NCBI GenBank assembly: GCA_964451255.1
Contig: CAYVHL010000011.1
Location: forward strand, 1-62,444
Direction of reading: 5' to 3'
DNA length: 62,444 nucleotides
From: JAHBTB01 sp964451255
GTDB taxonomy: Bacteria > Armatimonadota > Fimbriimonadia > Fimbriimonadales > Fimbriimonadaceae
The notes below the pieces were generated by a model. It ran no database searches and was not told the DNA's origin. It saw nothing but the letters and a program-made list of their open reading frames with translations. Made by a program: the position numbers and the translations under genes. The first letter of the stretch is position 1, and the number at the start of each line of letters is the position of its first letter. This document shows, in pieces, positions 50,183-58,852 of this stretch.

Positions 50183-52276
50183 ATGCGCAACTTGTCGTTC
50201 CGTAAGACGCTTGTCCTTTATATGGCCGCCGTGGTCTCATTCACCATGGCGGTTGTCGGCGTCTACACGTATGCCCAGGTGGCCCACGACGCAGAAAACG
50301 CCGGACGGGCCGTCATGCGGCAGACCGCCGCCCTGGTCGACAAGCGCATCGGCAACCTACTCCAGTTGGCGGAAAGCCAAGCCAGGATCCTGGCCGACCT
50401 GAGCGATGACACTCTCGACTCCACCGGTTTCGACGCCTACTCCAGAGTCATTGTCAAGGTCTTGAAGTCCAACGAGAGTCTCGGATCCGCTCGTCTGACG
50501 CTCGATAAGACCGGGGAGTCCATCGGGGTCGACCAAGCCGCGACCAGTTCGATGCAGATCAACGAGCTGCGAATCGGCCCCGACGGGCCCGTAAGGCGGG
50601 AAAGCATCCCCTTTGGCGAGACGTCGGTCGTCCGGAGCATCGACAAGGGATGGCCCGGCGACCCGCGCGAAGACGACGCCTATAAAGCGTGTAAGGACAA
50701 GGGACGGACGGTGTGGACGGACACGCGGGTCGGACCCGAAGCGACCGGCGGCCTCCCTGGGGCTACGGTGGCGACCCCGATCATCGACCGGGACGGAAAG
50801 TTCCGAGGCGCCGTCCAAGTCACCTTGACCCTCGACGACCTGAGCCGCTATCTGGCGGGCACCCGGGTCAGTGACCACGGCGAATCGTTCTTGGTCGAGT
50901 TCAACAAGTTTGGGCCCCGGGTGATCGCCTATCCGGTCGGAAGTCGGCTCCTCGTGAACCAAGGCGGTGTCCAACGCCTGGCCACCCTTGAGGAACTCGG
51001 CGACCCCGTCCTGACCAAGGTCGTCGAGAACCTGACTTCCCCAACGGCATCGGACACAGACAAGCCCGAAGTCACGGTTAACGGCGTACGGTATCTGGTA
51101 GGGGTCCGTAAGGTGGCTGGGGACGAGGTTCCTGCTTGGACGCTCTTTGTCATCTCGCCCGCCGACGACTTTCTGGCGGGAACGAGACAGACCGTGGTTT
51201 TCTTTGTCAGCCTCGGCTTCCTGGCTTTGGCGGTCGGAGCGGGGACGAGCATGCTGTTGTCGCGCCGAATCTCGCAACCCTTGGTCGCCCTGGTCGATGA
51301 AGCTGACCGCATCCAGAGCCTGGATCTGACGGCCCCCGCAGTCCCTGCTTCGAACATCAGGGAGATCGATGAACTGAGCGGGGCGATGGAGAGAATGAAA
51401 TCGTCCATGCGGTCACTTGAGAAGCTTGTGCCGACGGAATACGCCCGCTGGTTGATCAGTAGCGGCCAAGAGGCCAAACTCGGAGGCGAGTGTCGTCATA
51501 TCACGACCTATTTCGCCGACATCATCGGTTTCACATCGCTCTCCCAAGAACTACCGCCGGAAGAACTCGTCGAAGTCCTCACCGAGTATCTCGACGTGCT
51601 CAGTGCCGAGGTCCTTCGTCACGGAGGCACGGTCGACAAGTTCAATGGTGACGACGTCATGGCTTTTTGGGGGGCACCCACGGTAACGACAGACCATGCC
51701 CTCGCGGCTTGTCGGGCCGCATACTCGTCCCTCGCCAGCCTTGACTCGCTCCATGTCGAGTGGCGTGACCACGGTCGACCGCTCTTGCGCGCATCGTTCG
51801 GGATCGCGACCGGGGACGTCGTCGTCGGCAACGTCGGCAGCCGTCAACGGATGAACTACACGGTCATTGGGGACTCGGTCAACCGGGCAAGCCGCTTACA
51901 GGGCCTGAACAAGTTCTATAGCACGAACATCCTCTTGGGCAAGGACACGGTGGGCGAAGCCGGAGACCAAATCGTGGCCCGGCACATCGATCGAGTGGCC
52001 GTCTTCGGACGCGACGTCTCCGAAGACGTCTACGAGCTCTTGGCTATGAAGGACGACGCGACCGACCTTCAGCACAAGATGGTCGAGCTCCATGCGAAAG
52101 CCATGACGGCCTATCTGGCGAGAGACTGGGACGAAGCGGTCAAGATGTGGGAAAAGGTGTCGCACTACCTTCCGAATGACGGGCCGACGAGGGTGCTGAT
52201 CGACCGGGCTATGGGCTATAAGGAACGTCCGCCAGGGCGGAACTGGGACGGATCTGTGCAGATGATGTCGAAATGA
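50183..52276 (+). CDS. membrane adenylate cyclase with dCache-like sensor and HAMP domain
   Basis: A 697-residue class III nucleotide cyclase. Transmembrane helix 1 is at residues ~10-30, an extracytoplasmic Cache-like sensor at ~35-330, transmembrane helix 2 at ~336-360, HAMP at ~360-415 and the cyclase domain at ~430-620. Catalytic residues are complete: metal Asp446 (FADIIGFT) and Asp490 (KFNGDD), substrate-specifying Lys486 and Asp564 (YTVIGDS), Asn567 and Arg571. Lys plus Asp predict ATP as substrate. It would turn an external signal into cAMP. It lies 15 bp after the MFS-HEAT gene and its stop overlaps purN (ATGA). Confidence 0.92.
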   Translation: MRNLSFRKTLVLYMAAVVSFTMAVVGVYTYAQVAHDAENAGRAVMRQTAALVDKRIGNLLQLAESQARILADLSDDTLDSTGFDAYSRVIVKVLKSNESLGSARLTLDKTGESIGVDQAATSSMQINELRIGPDGPVRRESIPFGETSVVRSIDKGWPGDPREDDAYKACKDKGRTVWTDTRVGPEATGGLPGATVATPIIDRDGKFRGAVQVTLTLDDLSRYLAGTRVSDHGESFLVEFNKFGPRVIAYPVGSRLLVNQGGVQRLATLEELGDPVLTKVVENLTSPTASDTDKPEVTVNGVRYLVGVRKVAGDEVPAWTLFVISPADDFLAGTRQTVVFFVSLGFLALAVGAGTSMLLSRRISQPLVALVDEADRIQSLDLTAPAVPASNIREIDELSGAMERMKSSMRSLEKLVPTEYARWLISSGQEAKLGGECRHITTYFADIIGFTSLSQELPPEELVEVLTEYLDVLSAEVLRHGGTVDKFNGDDVMAFWGAPTVTTDHALAACRAAYSSLASLDSLHVEWRDHGRPLLRASFGIATGDVVVGNVGSRQRMNYTVIGDSVNRASRLQGLNKFYSTNILLGKDTVGEAGDQIVARHIDRVAVFGRDVSEDVYELLAMKDDATDLQHKMVELHAKAMTAYLARDWDEAVKMWEKVSHYLPNDGPTRVLIDRAMGYKERPPGRNWDGSVQMMSK

Positions 52277-52866
52277 GAACGGAACGCGTCGCTGTGTTGG
52301 TCGGCACCAAGGGTCGTGGCAGCAACATGGCCGCGCTGGTGGACGCTGGCCAATGTGGGGCGATGCCGGCGACGGTGGTCTTGGTCATCGCACCCAGGGC
52401 CGAAACCCCGGCGCTGGAAGTTGCGGCAGACAAAAGAGTTCGGACCGCCGTGTTGGATTGGAAGGCGGATGGATATGCCTCCCGCCTCCTAGAAGCCCTG
52501 ACCGTGGCCAAGGTGGACATCGTGTGCCTGGCCGGCTACATGACGCTCTTACCAGGCGAGGTGATCGACGCCTATCCCGGCCGGGTCCTGAACATTCACC
52601 CGGCGCTGTTGCCGAAGTTCGGTGGCAAGGGCATGTTCGGCCACCACGTCCACAAGGCGGTTATCGCGGCAGGAGAAAGGGAGTCAGGTGCGAGCGTTCA
52701 TCTCGTCACGCGCGTCTATGACGAGGGCGAGGTCATTGTGCAATTGCGATGCAAGGTCGAACCAGAGGACACACCAGAGACACTGGCCGCCCGCGTTCTG
52801 GAGTTGGAGCACCGCGCCTATCCGTTGGCGGTCGCAGAGGTGTGTAATCGTGCCAAGCCCGCCTGA
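52273..52866 (+). CDS. purN: phosphoribosylglycinamide formyltransferase PurN
   Basis: A 197-residue formyltransferase for the third step of purine synthesis, using 10-formyltetrahydrofolate. The phosphate-binding region is GTKGRGSNMAAL. The catalytic Asn-His pair is in VLNIHPALLPKF and the Asp in TRVYDEGEVI. Length fits PurN. ATG 52273 overlaps the cyclase stop, so purine synthesis is coupled in expression to a cyclase that uses ATP, which may be accidental. The 3' end overlaps plsC by 17 bp. Confidence 0.93.
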   Translation: MRTERVAVLVGTKGRGSNMAALVDAGQCGAMPATVVLVIAPRAETPALEVAADKRVRTAVLDWKADGYASRLLEALTVAKVDIVCLAGYMTLLPGEVIDAYPGRVLNIHPALLPKFGGKGMFGHHVHKAVIAAGERESGASVHLVTRVYDEGEVIVQLRCKVEPEDTPETLAARVLELEHRAYPLAVAEVCNRAKPA

Positions 52867-53530
52867 GCCGCACCCGTTGGCGGCAAGGATATTGTTCCCG
52901 GTCTTGCGTGGCGTCGTTTGGATGCTGTTGCTCGTCTTTGGCGCGCCGATGTTCGCTCGAGGCAGGCGCAACGTCCCTCGCCGAGGACCGCTGCTGATCC
53001 TTGCCAACCACTGCTCCAACTCTGACCCGGTGATCGTCCAGTGGGCCTGTCCTCGCCTCGCCCACTTCATGGCCAGGACGCAACTCTTCGACATGCCGCG
53101 CATCGGAGACTTCATGCGGTGGTGGAAGGCGTTCCCTGTTCTCCAATCCTCCGCCGACACGGGCGCGTTGAAGACCGCCCTCCAACTCCTGGAGGAAGGA
53201 AGGTGCGTCGTGGTGTTCCCAGAGGGACAGCTTTCACCAGACGGATCCCTGATCGAACTGCTGCCAGGGGTCGCGCTCATCGCCAGAAAGAGCGGCGCTC
53301 CGGTGGTCTGTTGCGGGCTACGCGGGACGGAGAAGGTCATGCCGAACCCAGACACTCGGCTCCGATGGTCGGGCCATCGGATCGTCGCCCGCTTTGGGAG
53401 ACCGCGAACATTTGACCGAGAGGCAGAGACGGAAGAAGTGCTCGGTTGGGCGACGGAAGATCTTCGAAGGCTAAGCCGACAGGATCGGGAGTCACCAACT
53501 CTGAGCGTAAGTCTTGACGACGACAGGTGA
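52850..53530 (+). CDS. plsC: lysophospholipid acyltransferase (PlsC family)
   Basis: A 226-residue membrane-associated acyltransferase. The N-terminal hydrophobic helix is ILFPVLRGVVWMLLLVFGAPMF. The catalytic HxxxxD block is LANHCSNSDPV, and the substrate motif is VVFPEGQLSPDG. It would acylate 1-acylglycerol-3-phosphate in phospholipid synthesis; related lipid A acylation cannot be excluded. GTG 52850 was chosen because AGAGGT lies 7-8 nt upstream; no ATG exists before the hydrophobic helix. Overlaps purN. Confidence 0.88.
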   Translation: MPSPPEPHPLAARILFPVLRGVVWMLLLVFGAPMFARGRRNVPRRGPLLILANHCSNSDPVIVQWACPRLAHFMARTQLFDMPRIGDFMRWWKAFPVLQSSADTGALKTALQLLEEGRCVVVFPEGQLSPDGSLIELLPGVALIARKSGAPVVCCGLRGTEKVMPNPDTRLRWSGHRIVARFGRPRTFDREAETEEVLGWATEDLRRLSRQDRESPTLSVSLDDDR

Positions 53531-53583
53531 GGCCAAGACCACGTGCTACGTTGCCTCCGCTTATCTGCGCTTGGGCGCCGCAA

Positions 53584-53976
53584 CTATTCGCGGCTGTCGG
53601 CGGCACTACGCGGGAAGGCCGACGACTGACCATGTTCCCAACCGGGAATCGGCTCATACGGCCTGCTGACATAGTCGATCATCGTCGAAAACATCGTCAG
53701 GAACCAGATGAATCCACCGATACACAGTATCTTGGTCAGGTTGCTTGCCCACTTGACGCCCATAAAAATGGAAATGACAAGGGTCGCCTTGGCGATCGCG
53801 ATCGTGACCGCGATCATGTTCATCAAGACTGTGTTGCTCCTAAAGGGTTCCGGCATGCCTTCGGCCGCGGCGATGGTCAACGCCATCAAGAAGAGGAGCA
53901 TCCCACCGGTCAGGAACAATGTCTTCTGCGGCGTGATGTGATGGGCGTGATAAGCCGAATGCGGTGTGTGCGGCAT
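53584..53976 (-). CDS. cytochrome c oxidase subunit IV (CoxD-type)
   Basis: A 130-residue protein with three transmembrane helices (LFLTGGMLLFLMALTIAAA, VLMNMIAVTIAIAKATLVISIFMG, ILCIGGFIWFLTMFSTMIDYV). A His-rich N-terminus (HTPHSAYHAHHITP) precedes them. This is the small subunit of caa3-type oxidases, thought to stabilise the complex. ATG 53976 is 5 bp after the coxC stop. Last gene of the leftward respiratory cluster. Confidence 0.85.
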   Translation of the reverse strand: MPHTPHSAYHAHHITPQKTLFLTGGMLLFLMALTIAAAEGMPEPFRSNTVLMNMIAVTIAIAKATLVISIFMGVKWASNLTKILCIGGFIWFLTMFSTMIDYVSRPYEPIPGWEHGQSSAFPRSAADSRE

Positions 53977-53981
53977 GGTCG

Positions 53982-54749
53982 TTACTTCGGTATCAAGTAG
54001 AAGAGCGGATACAAGAAAATCCAGACAAGATCGACGAAGTGCCAATAAAGGCACACCATTTCAGTCGGGATGTAGTCGGTTATTGTCGGCGCCTTTCGCC
54101 AAATGAGGAACATCAGGGCGGAGATGACGATGATCCCCACGATGACGTGGACGGCGTGTAGGCCGGTCATCACAAAGTAGAGGCTGAAGAATATCCGCGC
54201 GTGAGGCGGGTTACCTTCTTGCTTGACCTCCGGTCCGTCGACCTTTTCGACCGTTTCGCCAAAGAATCCTTGTTTGAGCTCACCTACATCCTTCGTGTAG
54301 GCCTCGTGCGCACTCTCACCGTAGACAAAGCTGGTATTGGGGAACAGGTGGTGCTCGAACTTAGCTCCATATTCAATGGATTTCACCCCCAAGAACCCGA
54401 TCGCGCATACGATCGTGACCGCCAGCATGCCCAGTTGGAGCTTCGTCTTGTTCTTCTGTGCGAAGTGAACCGCCAGTGCGGCGAACAAAGACGAGATGAG
54501 CAGGATTGTGGTGTTGAGACCGCCAAGGCGCCAACTCAACTGGTGATGGAAGTTGTAAAAGTCCTCTTGGTACTTCCACCGGTAGATCGTGTAGGTCAGG
54601 AACAACGCCCCGAAGAACATGACCTCGGTGACCAAAAACGCCCACATGCCGACGACGTACGTCTCTTGCTGTTGGTCTATGTCCTCGTATTGGAAATAGA
54701 CCGGCGGCACATCGGGATCGACGTGTTCGGGCGCGTGGGCGTGCGACAT
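53982..54749 (-). CDS. coxC: cytochrome c oxidase subunit III
   Basis: A 255-residue subunit III with five to seven helices: GMWAFLVTEVMFFGALFLTY, LNTTILLISSLFAALAVHF, FSLYFVMTGLHAVHVIVGI and the C-terminal CLYWHFVDLVWIFLYPLFYL. The conserved Glu in TEVMFFG and the HAxHV and YWHFVDxVW blocks are typical. A soluble insert of about 55 residues (roughly 125-180) is longer than in Proteobacteria. Its ATG shares one base with the coxA stop. Confidence 0.93.
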   Translation of the reverse strand: MSHAHAPEHVDPDVPPVYFQYEDIDQQQETYVVGMWAFLVTEVMFFGALFLTYTIYRWKYQEDFYNFHHQLSWRLGGLNTTILLISSLFAALAVHFAQKNKTKLQLGMLAVTIVCAIGFLGVKSIEYGAKFEHHLFPNTSFVYGESAHEAYTKDVGELKQGFFGETVEKVDGPEVKQEGNPPHARIFFSLYFVMTGLHAVHVIVGIIVISALMFLIWRKAPTITDYIPTEMVCLYWHFVDLVWIFLYPLFYLIPK

Positions 54750-56452
54750 CAGACTTTTCCTCCCTTGACCGGCTCTGGCTCGACATCGTCAGGCTCGCCT
54801 TGGTAGAGGCGGCTGTCTTCTTCCGCGTCATAGTCATAGGCGGGCGCGGTGACGATGACCTTGTGGTCGAAGTTCTCGGTGATCGGAACGACGTCCGTCT
54901 CCTCCCATTCCAGGCCCTTGGCTCCCCACGGGTTCTTTGGCGCCTTGGGGCCCTTGATGAGCGAATAGGTCAGATAGAAAGCCGGCAAGAGGAAGCCGAC
55001 AGCCAAGACCGAGGCGCCGGCCGAGGACATGATGTGATAGATCTGCCATTCAGGGGCGAAGTAGTAGTAGTGGTACCGGCGGGGCATGCCCAGGTATCCG
55101 AGGATGAACTGAGGGAAGAACGTCAGGTTGAAGCCAACGAACACGATGATCGCGCTGACCCGTCCCCAGAACTCGCTGTACATCCGCCCGAACATCTTGG
55201 GCCACCAGAAGTGGAGGCCGCCAAGGAACGCGGTGACCGTGCCCCCCACCATCACGTAGTGGAAGTGGGCGACGATGAAGTAAGTGCCCGTAAGGTGGAC
55301 GTCGGTGCCGATCGCGGCCAAGTACAGGCCGGTCAATCCGCCGATGACAAAGAGCCCCATGAAGCCCAAGGCGTAGATCATCGGCGTCTTCAGGTGGATG
55401 CTTCCCTTGTACATCGTCGTCGACCAGTTGAATATCTTCACTGCCGACGGGATCGCCACCAAGAAACTAAGCAACGAGAAGAGGATGCCCTGCAAGGTCG
55501 ACTGACTGCTGAGGAACATGTGGTGCCCCCAGACAAAGAAGCCGAGCCCGGCGATGGCTAGGGACGAGTAGGCGACAAACTGGTAACCGAAGATCGGCCT
55601 ACGGCTGAAGCAGGCGATGAGCTCGCTGATAACTCCCATGCCAGGGAGAACCATGATGTAGACGGCAGGGTGGCTGTAGAACCAGAACAGGTGCTGGAAC
55701 AGAACCGGATCGCCTCCCAATTCAGGGCTGAATATGCCGATCTGGAACAGGCGTTCGATGGCGACCAAGAGCAAGGTGATCGCCACGACCGGAGTGCCGA
55801 GGATGACGATCAGGCTGGTCGCGTAGGCGGCCCAGATGAAGAGCGGCATCTTGAACCAGGTCATGCCGGGCGCCCGCATTTTGTGGACGGTGGCGATGAA
55901 GTTCAGACCCGTCGTGATGGACGAAAAGCCAGCCAAGAATATCCCGAACAAAGTCAGGGTGATCTGGGTGTGGGAATAGAGGGAGCTGAGCGGTGTGTAA
56001 AAGGTCCAACCCGCGTCGAAACCTCCCATCGCCATGGCCAGCAGAACCATCACGCCGGATACGATGTACAGGTACCAACTGAGCAGGTTCAGCCTGGGAA
56101 ACGCCAGATCCTTGGCGCCAATCATCAAAGGCACCAGGAAGTTGCCCAAGGTGGCCGGGATCGACGGCACCAAGAAGAAGAAGATCATCAGCACCCCGTG
56201 GGCGCTGAACGTCTTGTTGTAGGCCTCAGAACTCAGCAGGTGGCCGTGCGGGCTGGTGAGTTCGAACCGGATCAGCGCGGCGGCCGCGCTGCCCAACAGA
56301 AAGAAGAAAGTGATCGAGGCGAGATACAGGATCGCGATCCTCTTGTGGTCCGTGGTCAACAACCACGACTTGATCGTGTGGTCAGCCGTCAGATAGTTCT
56401 TCTTGTTATCCGCGTGCTGGGCCCCTGCCCCTGTGATTACCGTCGCGCTCAT
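54749..56452 (-). CDS. coxA: cytochrome c oxidase subunit I, A2-type heme-copper oxidase
   Basis: A 567-residue subunit I with about 12 helices. Heme a and a3/CuB ligands are present: His in FSAHGVLMIFF, WFYSHPAVYIMVLPG, the CuB pair WGHHMF, and HFHYVMVGG. The YSHPAVY segment has Tyr-Ser in place of the Glu of XGHPEV, which marks the A2 subfamily (as in Thermus caa3). It reduces oxygen and pumps protons. ATG 56452 overlaps the coxB stop. Confidence 0.96.
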   Translation of the reverse strand: MSATVITGAGAQHADNKKNYLTADHTIKSWLLTTDHKRIAILYLASITFFFLLGSAAAALIRFELTSPHGHLLSSEAYNKTFSAHGVLMIFFFLVPSIPATLGNFLVPLMIGAKDLAFPRLNLLSWYLYIVSGVMVLLAMAMGGFDAGWTFYTPLSSLYSHTQITLTLFGIFLAGFSSITTGLNFIATVHKMRAPGMTWFKMPLFIWAAYATSLIVILGTPVVAITLLLVAIERLFQIGIFSPELGGDPVLFQHLFWFYSHPAVYIMVLPGMGVISELIACFSRRPIFGYQFVAYSSLAIAGLGFFVWGHHMFLSSQSTLQGILFSLLSFLVAIPSAVKIFNWSTTMYKGSIHLKTPMIYALGFMGLFVIGGLTGLYLAAIGTDVHLTGTYFIVAHFHYVMVGGTVTAFLGGLHFWWPKMFGRMYSEFWGRVSAIIVFVGFNLTFFPQFILGYLGMPRRYHYYYFAPEWQIYHIMSSAGASVLAVGFLLPAFYLTYSLIKGPKAPKNPWGAKGLEWEETDVVPITENFDHKVIVTAPAYDYDAEEDSRLYQGEPDDVEPEPVKGGKV

Positions 56453-57531
56453 GGTCTGCTCTCTGATTGTTTGAATTGGGCGTCTTGTGCGCTCTGCAAC
56501 TTGTTAGCACTGTCGATTGTGCTGTGGGGCCCGGTCGAGCCAGGAGTCTCGCCCAGGCTGGGCGGACTATAGCGCTCGGCGGGCGCGTTGGGCGCGCTGC
56601 CCGACATGGATTTGATGTAGGCCATGATGTCGAGGATCTGCTCCTCCGTGATCTGGCCCTTGTACGCCGGCATCGTCTGATCGTATCCCTTGGTAATGAG
56701 GCGCCAAGGAGTCAGGATAGATTCCCGCACGTACTCACGGTCAGCCGGTAATGACTCTCCGGTCGTGAACTCTCGGGTCTTACCGAACAACCCGACTAGC
56801 GTCGGCGCCCGGTCGGTGTCGATATCCGTGTGGCAGTTTGCACACCCTTTCTCAGTGAAAAGGCGCTTGCCGCTGTCAGACATCGTGACCGTCGTCGGCT
56901 CGAACCGGTTTCCGCCCTTCTTTAGCCATTCTGCGTAGTCTTGTGGCGACATGACATAGACGGTGCCGACCATTTCTGAGTGGCCCGTGCCACAGTGCAT
57001 GGCACAGAGCATCTTGTACTTCCCGACTGCGGTCGGCGTGAAGGCCAGTTCTGTGTACCGGCCAGGAACCACGTGGTATTGGGCGCGGAAATCCGGAAGG
57101 TACATCGCGTGGATGACGTCCTGGGAGATCATCGTCATCTTGACGGGCCTGCCCACGACCACATGCAGCTCGTTGTTCTCCCTGATGCCGTTCATGTGTT
57201 GGAGGTGCCACATCCATTGTTTGCCGATCACATAGATCTCAGTGGCGTTCTTGGGCATTTCCCGATACTTGATGAAGCTCGTCGCGCTCCAAAAGAAGAT
57301 GCACAGACCGATGAGGAGCGGCACAATAGACCATGACAATTCGAGGACCAGGCTGTGGTCGATAGGATTGCGACGGTCTGCGTTGCTACCGGCCCGGTAT
57401 TTGACGACAAAGACGAGGATCATCGTGCCGACGAGCATCGTGAAGAAGATCGCAAGGATGTTCGTCGTCCAGAACTGCAAGTCGTAGTGGAATGCCCACT
57501 CGGACGCTTCAGGCGGCATGATCGGCAACAT
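56449..57531 (-). CDS. coxB: cytochrome c oxidase subunit II with fused cytochrome c domain (caa3 type)
   Basis: A 360-residue protein. Two N-terminal transmembrane helices, then the CuA cupredoxin domain (GKQWMWHLQH, VIHAMYLPDFRAQ, MLCAMHCGTGHSEM) and a C-terminal cytochrome c domain (GCANCH, axial Met in QTMPAYKG). CuA ligands Cys, Cys, His and Met are kept, but the residue equivalent to the bridging Glu is Met (CAMHC). The fused heme lets the enzyme take electrons directly from alternative complex III. The tail of ~45 residues is Ser/Pro/Gln-rich. ATG 57531 is 5 bp after the sco stop. Confidence 0.95.
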   Translation of the reverse strand: MLPIMPPEASEWAFHYDLQFWTTNILAIFFTMLVGTMILVFVVKYRAGSNADRRNPIDHSLVLELSWSIVPLLIGLCIFFWSATSFIKYREMPKNATEIYVIGKQWMWHLQHMNGIRENNELHVVVGRPVKMTMISQDVIHAMYLPDFRAQYHVVPGRYTELAFTPTAVGKYKMLCAMHCGTGHSEMVGTVYVMSPQDYAEWLKKGGNRFEPTTVTMSDSGKRLFTEKGCANCHTDIDTDRAPTLVGLFGKTREFTTGESLPADREYVRESILTPWRLITKGYDQTMPAYKGQITEEQILDIMAYIKSMSGSAPNAPAERYSPPSLGETPGSTGPHSTIDSANKLQSAQDAQFKQSESRP

Positions 57532-57536
57532 GGTCG

Positions 57537-58412
57537 TTAGTCGTCTTCTCCATGGGAGGCGGCCGCTTTCTTGGCCTTGATGTTCCAGACCACCACAGCA
57601 CCGGCAAGCCCGATAAGCGTGAGGATGCCGAGTGTGCGGACGGCATTGAGCACGTTTAGGGAGCGTTGTCCTGTCAAGGGGTCGATATTGATACAGGCGA
57701 GGAAGAACGGACGGTCGTCCTTGACGCCTATCTTCTCTTCCTTCGCGTCGCGGATCGCGCTCAGCAGTATTTGCTGCGGGTATTCGGTGGTGATGAAGTA
57801 GCGGCTCAGCCGTCCTGAAGGCGTCAGTATCATCAACGCGGCCGGATGGGTGATGTTGCCGGTCTTGGGATCGCGCGTGTAGACGAACCCGACCTCGTTG
57901 GCAAGCTTTTCGATGTTCTCTTCCTTGCCGGTGAGGAAGTGCCAGCCCTTGTCGGTGTTCTTCCGACCGGACACCTTCGCGCCTCCCTCATAGAGATCGA
58001 CGTAGGTTTGCTTCTTTGCCGCCGCGAGTTGGGGGCCTTCTCGCGGGTCGATGCTCACCAACAGGACGTCGAACGTGTCTCCGACATTGTCCCTCTTGAA
58101 ACCCTTGACCGAGGCCAACAAATTGTTGAGCTCGTCCGTACAGACTCCTGCACATTCATAGAAGAGGAGGAGCATCACGACCGGACGCTTATGGAAGTAC
58201 TGCTCCAGTTTGACGTTGTTACCCTTGGCGTCAACGAACGGAAGGTTCAGGTCGATATAGTCGTTAAGTTTTTGGTCCACCCGGACGCCTGCGCTCGAGG
58301 CGTCGGTCGCCACCCGGCCCTGTCCGGGGACGGGAGAGTCTTTGTAGCCATAAAATTGCGCTGAAGCGAGTGCCGAGGCGGCTACGACTAGGAGTAGGAG
58401 CCACCTTTTCAA
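57537..58412 (-). CDS. SCO1/SenC family copper chaperone
   Basis: A 291-residue protein for CuA assembly. The N-terminal signal or anchor is RWLLLLVVAASALASA. The thioredoxin-like domain has copper ligands in YECAGVCTDEL and the distal His in ITHPAALM. A C-terminal transmembrane helix (LGILTLIGLAGAVVVWNI) is followed by a His-containing tail, which is longer than in typical Sco. The start is TTG 58412, overlapping the stop of the preceding gene (TTGA), with GGGGTG 5 nt upstream. Confidence 0.9.
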   Translation of the reverse strand: MKRWLLLLVVAASALASAQFYGYKDSPVPGQGRVATDASSAGVRVDQKLNDYIDLNLPFVDAKGNNVKLEQYFHKRPVVMLLLFYECAGVCTDELNNLLASVKGFKRDNVGDTFDVLLVSIDPREGPQLAAAKKQTYVDLYEGGAKVSGRKNTDKGWHFLTGKEENIEKLANEVGFVYTRDPKTGNITHPAALMILTPSGRLSRYFITTEYPQQILLSAIRDAKEEKIGVKDDRPFFLACINIDPLTGQRSLNVLNAVRTLGILTLIGLAGAVVVWNIKAKKAAASHGEDD

Positions 58413-58852
58413 GGTTGCACCCCGTTTCCAGCCTCGGGGACGTCTGTCGCCCCAGGCTTGACCGGCAAGCCACGGGCGGCCACGATCTTGATCGCAGACT
58501 CCACCGGTATCTGGGCGATCCCTTTGTCCTTGTCCACCCATCCAAGCTTCGACTCTTTGGCTTCTTCTTGTCGGCGCAATGTGATGATGTCGGTCCTCGC
58601 CGTAACATCCGACTGCACGACAGGGTAATCCTTCGGCGGCTGCACGACTCGTTCAGGCACTTGGCGCGGCGGGTGCATGAAACTGTAAGTCCGGTCGACC
58701 AGCCCGATGAACACCCAAGTCACGACCACGAGCACGGTGAGGAACACAAACCCCAGGAACGCACCGGCCAAGCCCTTCTTGCCGACGTGGACGTCTCGCT
58801 CTTCGTAGCCCATCGACTCGAGCAAATTCAGGTCGTCTTCTTCATGATGCAT
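58409..58852 (-). CDS. small membrane protein of the alternative complex III cluster, unknown
   Basis: A 147-residue protein. The acidic N-terminus (HHEEDDLNLLES) is followed by one transmembrane helix (about 30-52, GAFLGFVFLTVLVVVTWVFIG) and a periplasmic part with HPPRQVPERVVQPPKDYPV and IPVESAIKIVAARGLPVKP. A motif like the last one is common in unnamed proteins between actF and sco genes in other phyla. No cofactor motif is visible. It starts inside actF (11-bp overlap) and ends inside sco, so it belongs to this operon and may be an assembly or accessory subunit. Confidence 0.75.
   Translation of the reverse strand: MHHEEDDLNLLESMGYEERDVHVGKKGLAGAFLGFVFLTVLVVVTWVFIGLVDRTYSFMHPPRQVPERVVQPPKDYPVVQSDVTARTDIITLRRQEEAKESKLGWVDKDKGIAQIPVESAIKIVAARGLPVKPGATDVPEAGNGVQP

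Noticed and set aside
52622..52849. Long N-terminal extension of plsC inside purN
   Set aside because: The extra 76 residues lie over conserved purN sequence in another frame and precede no hydrophobic helix; GTG 52850 with AGAGGT fits better.
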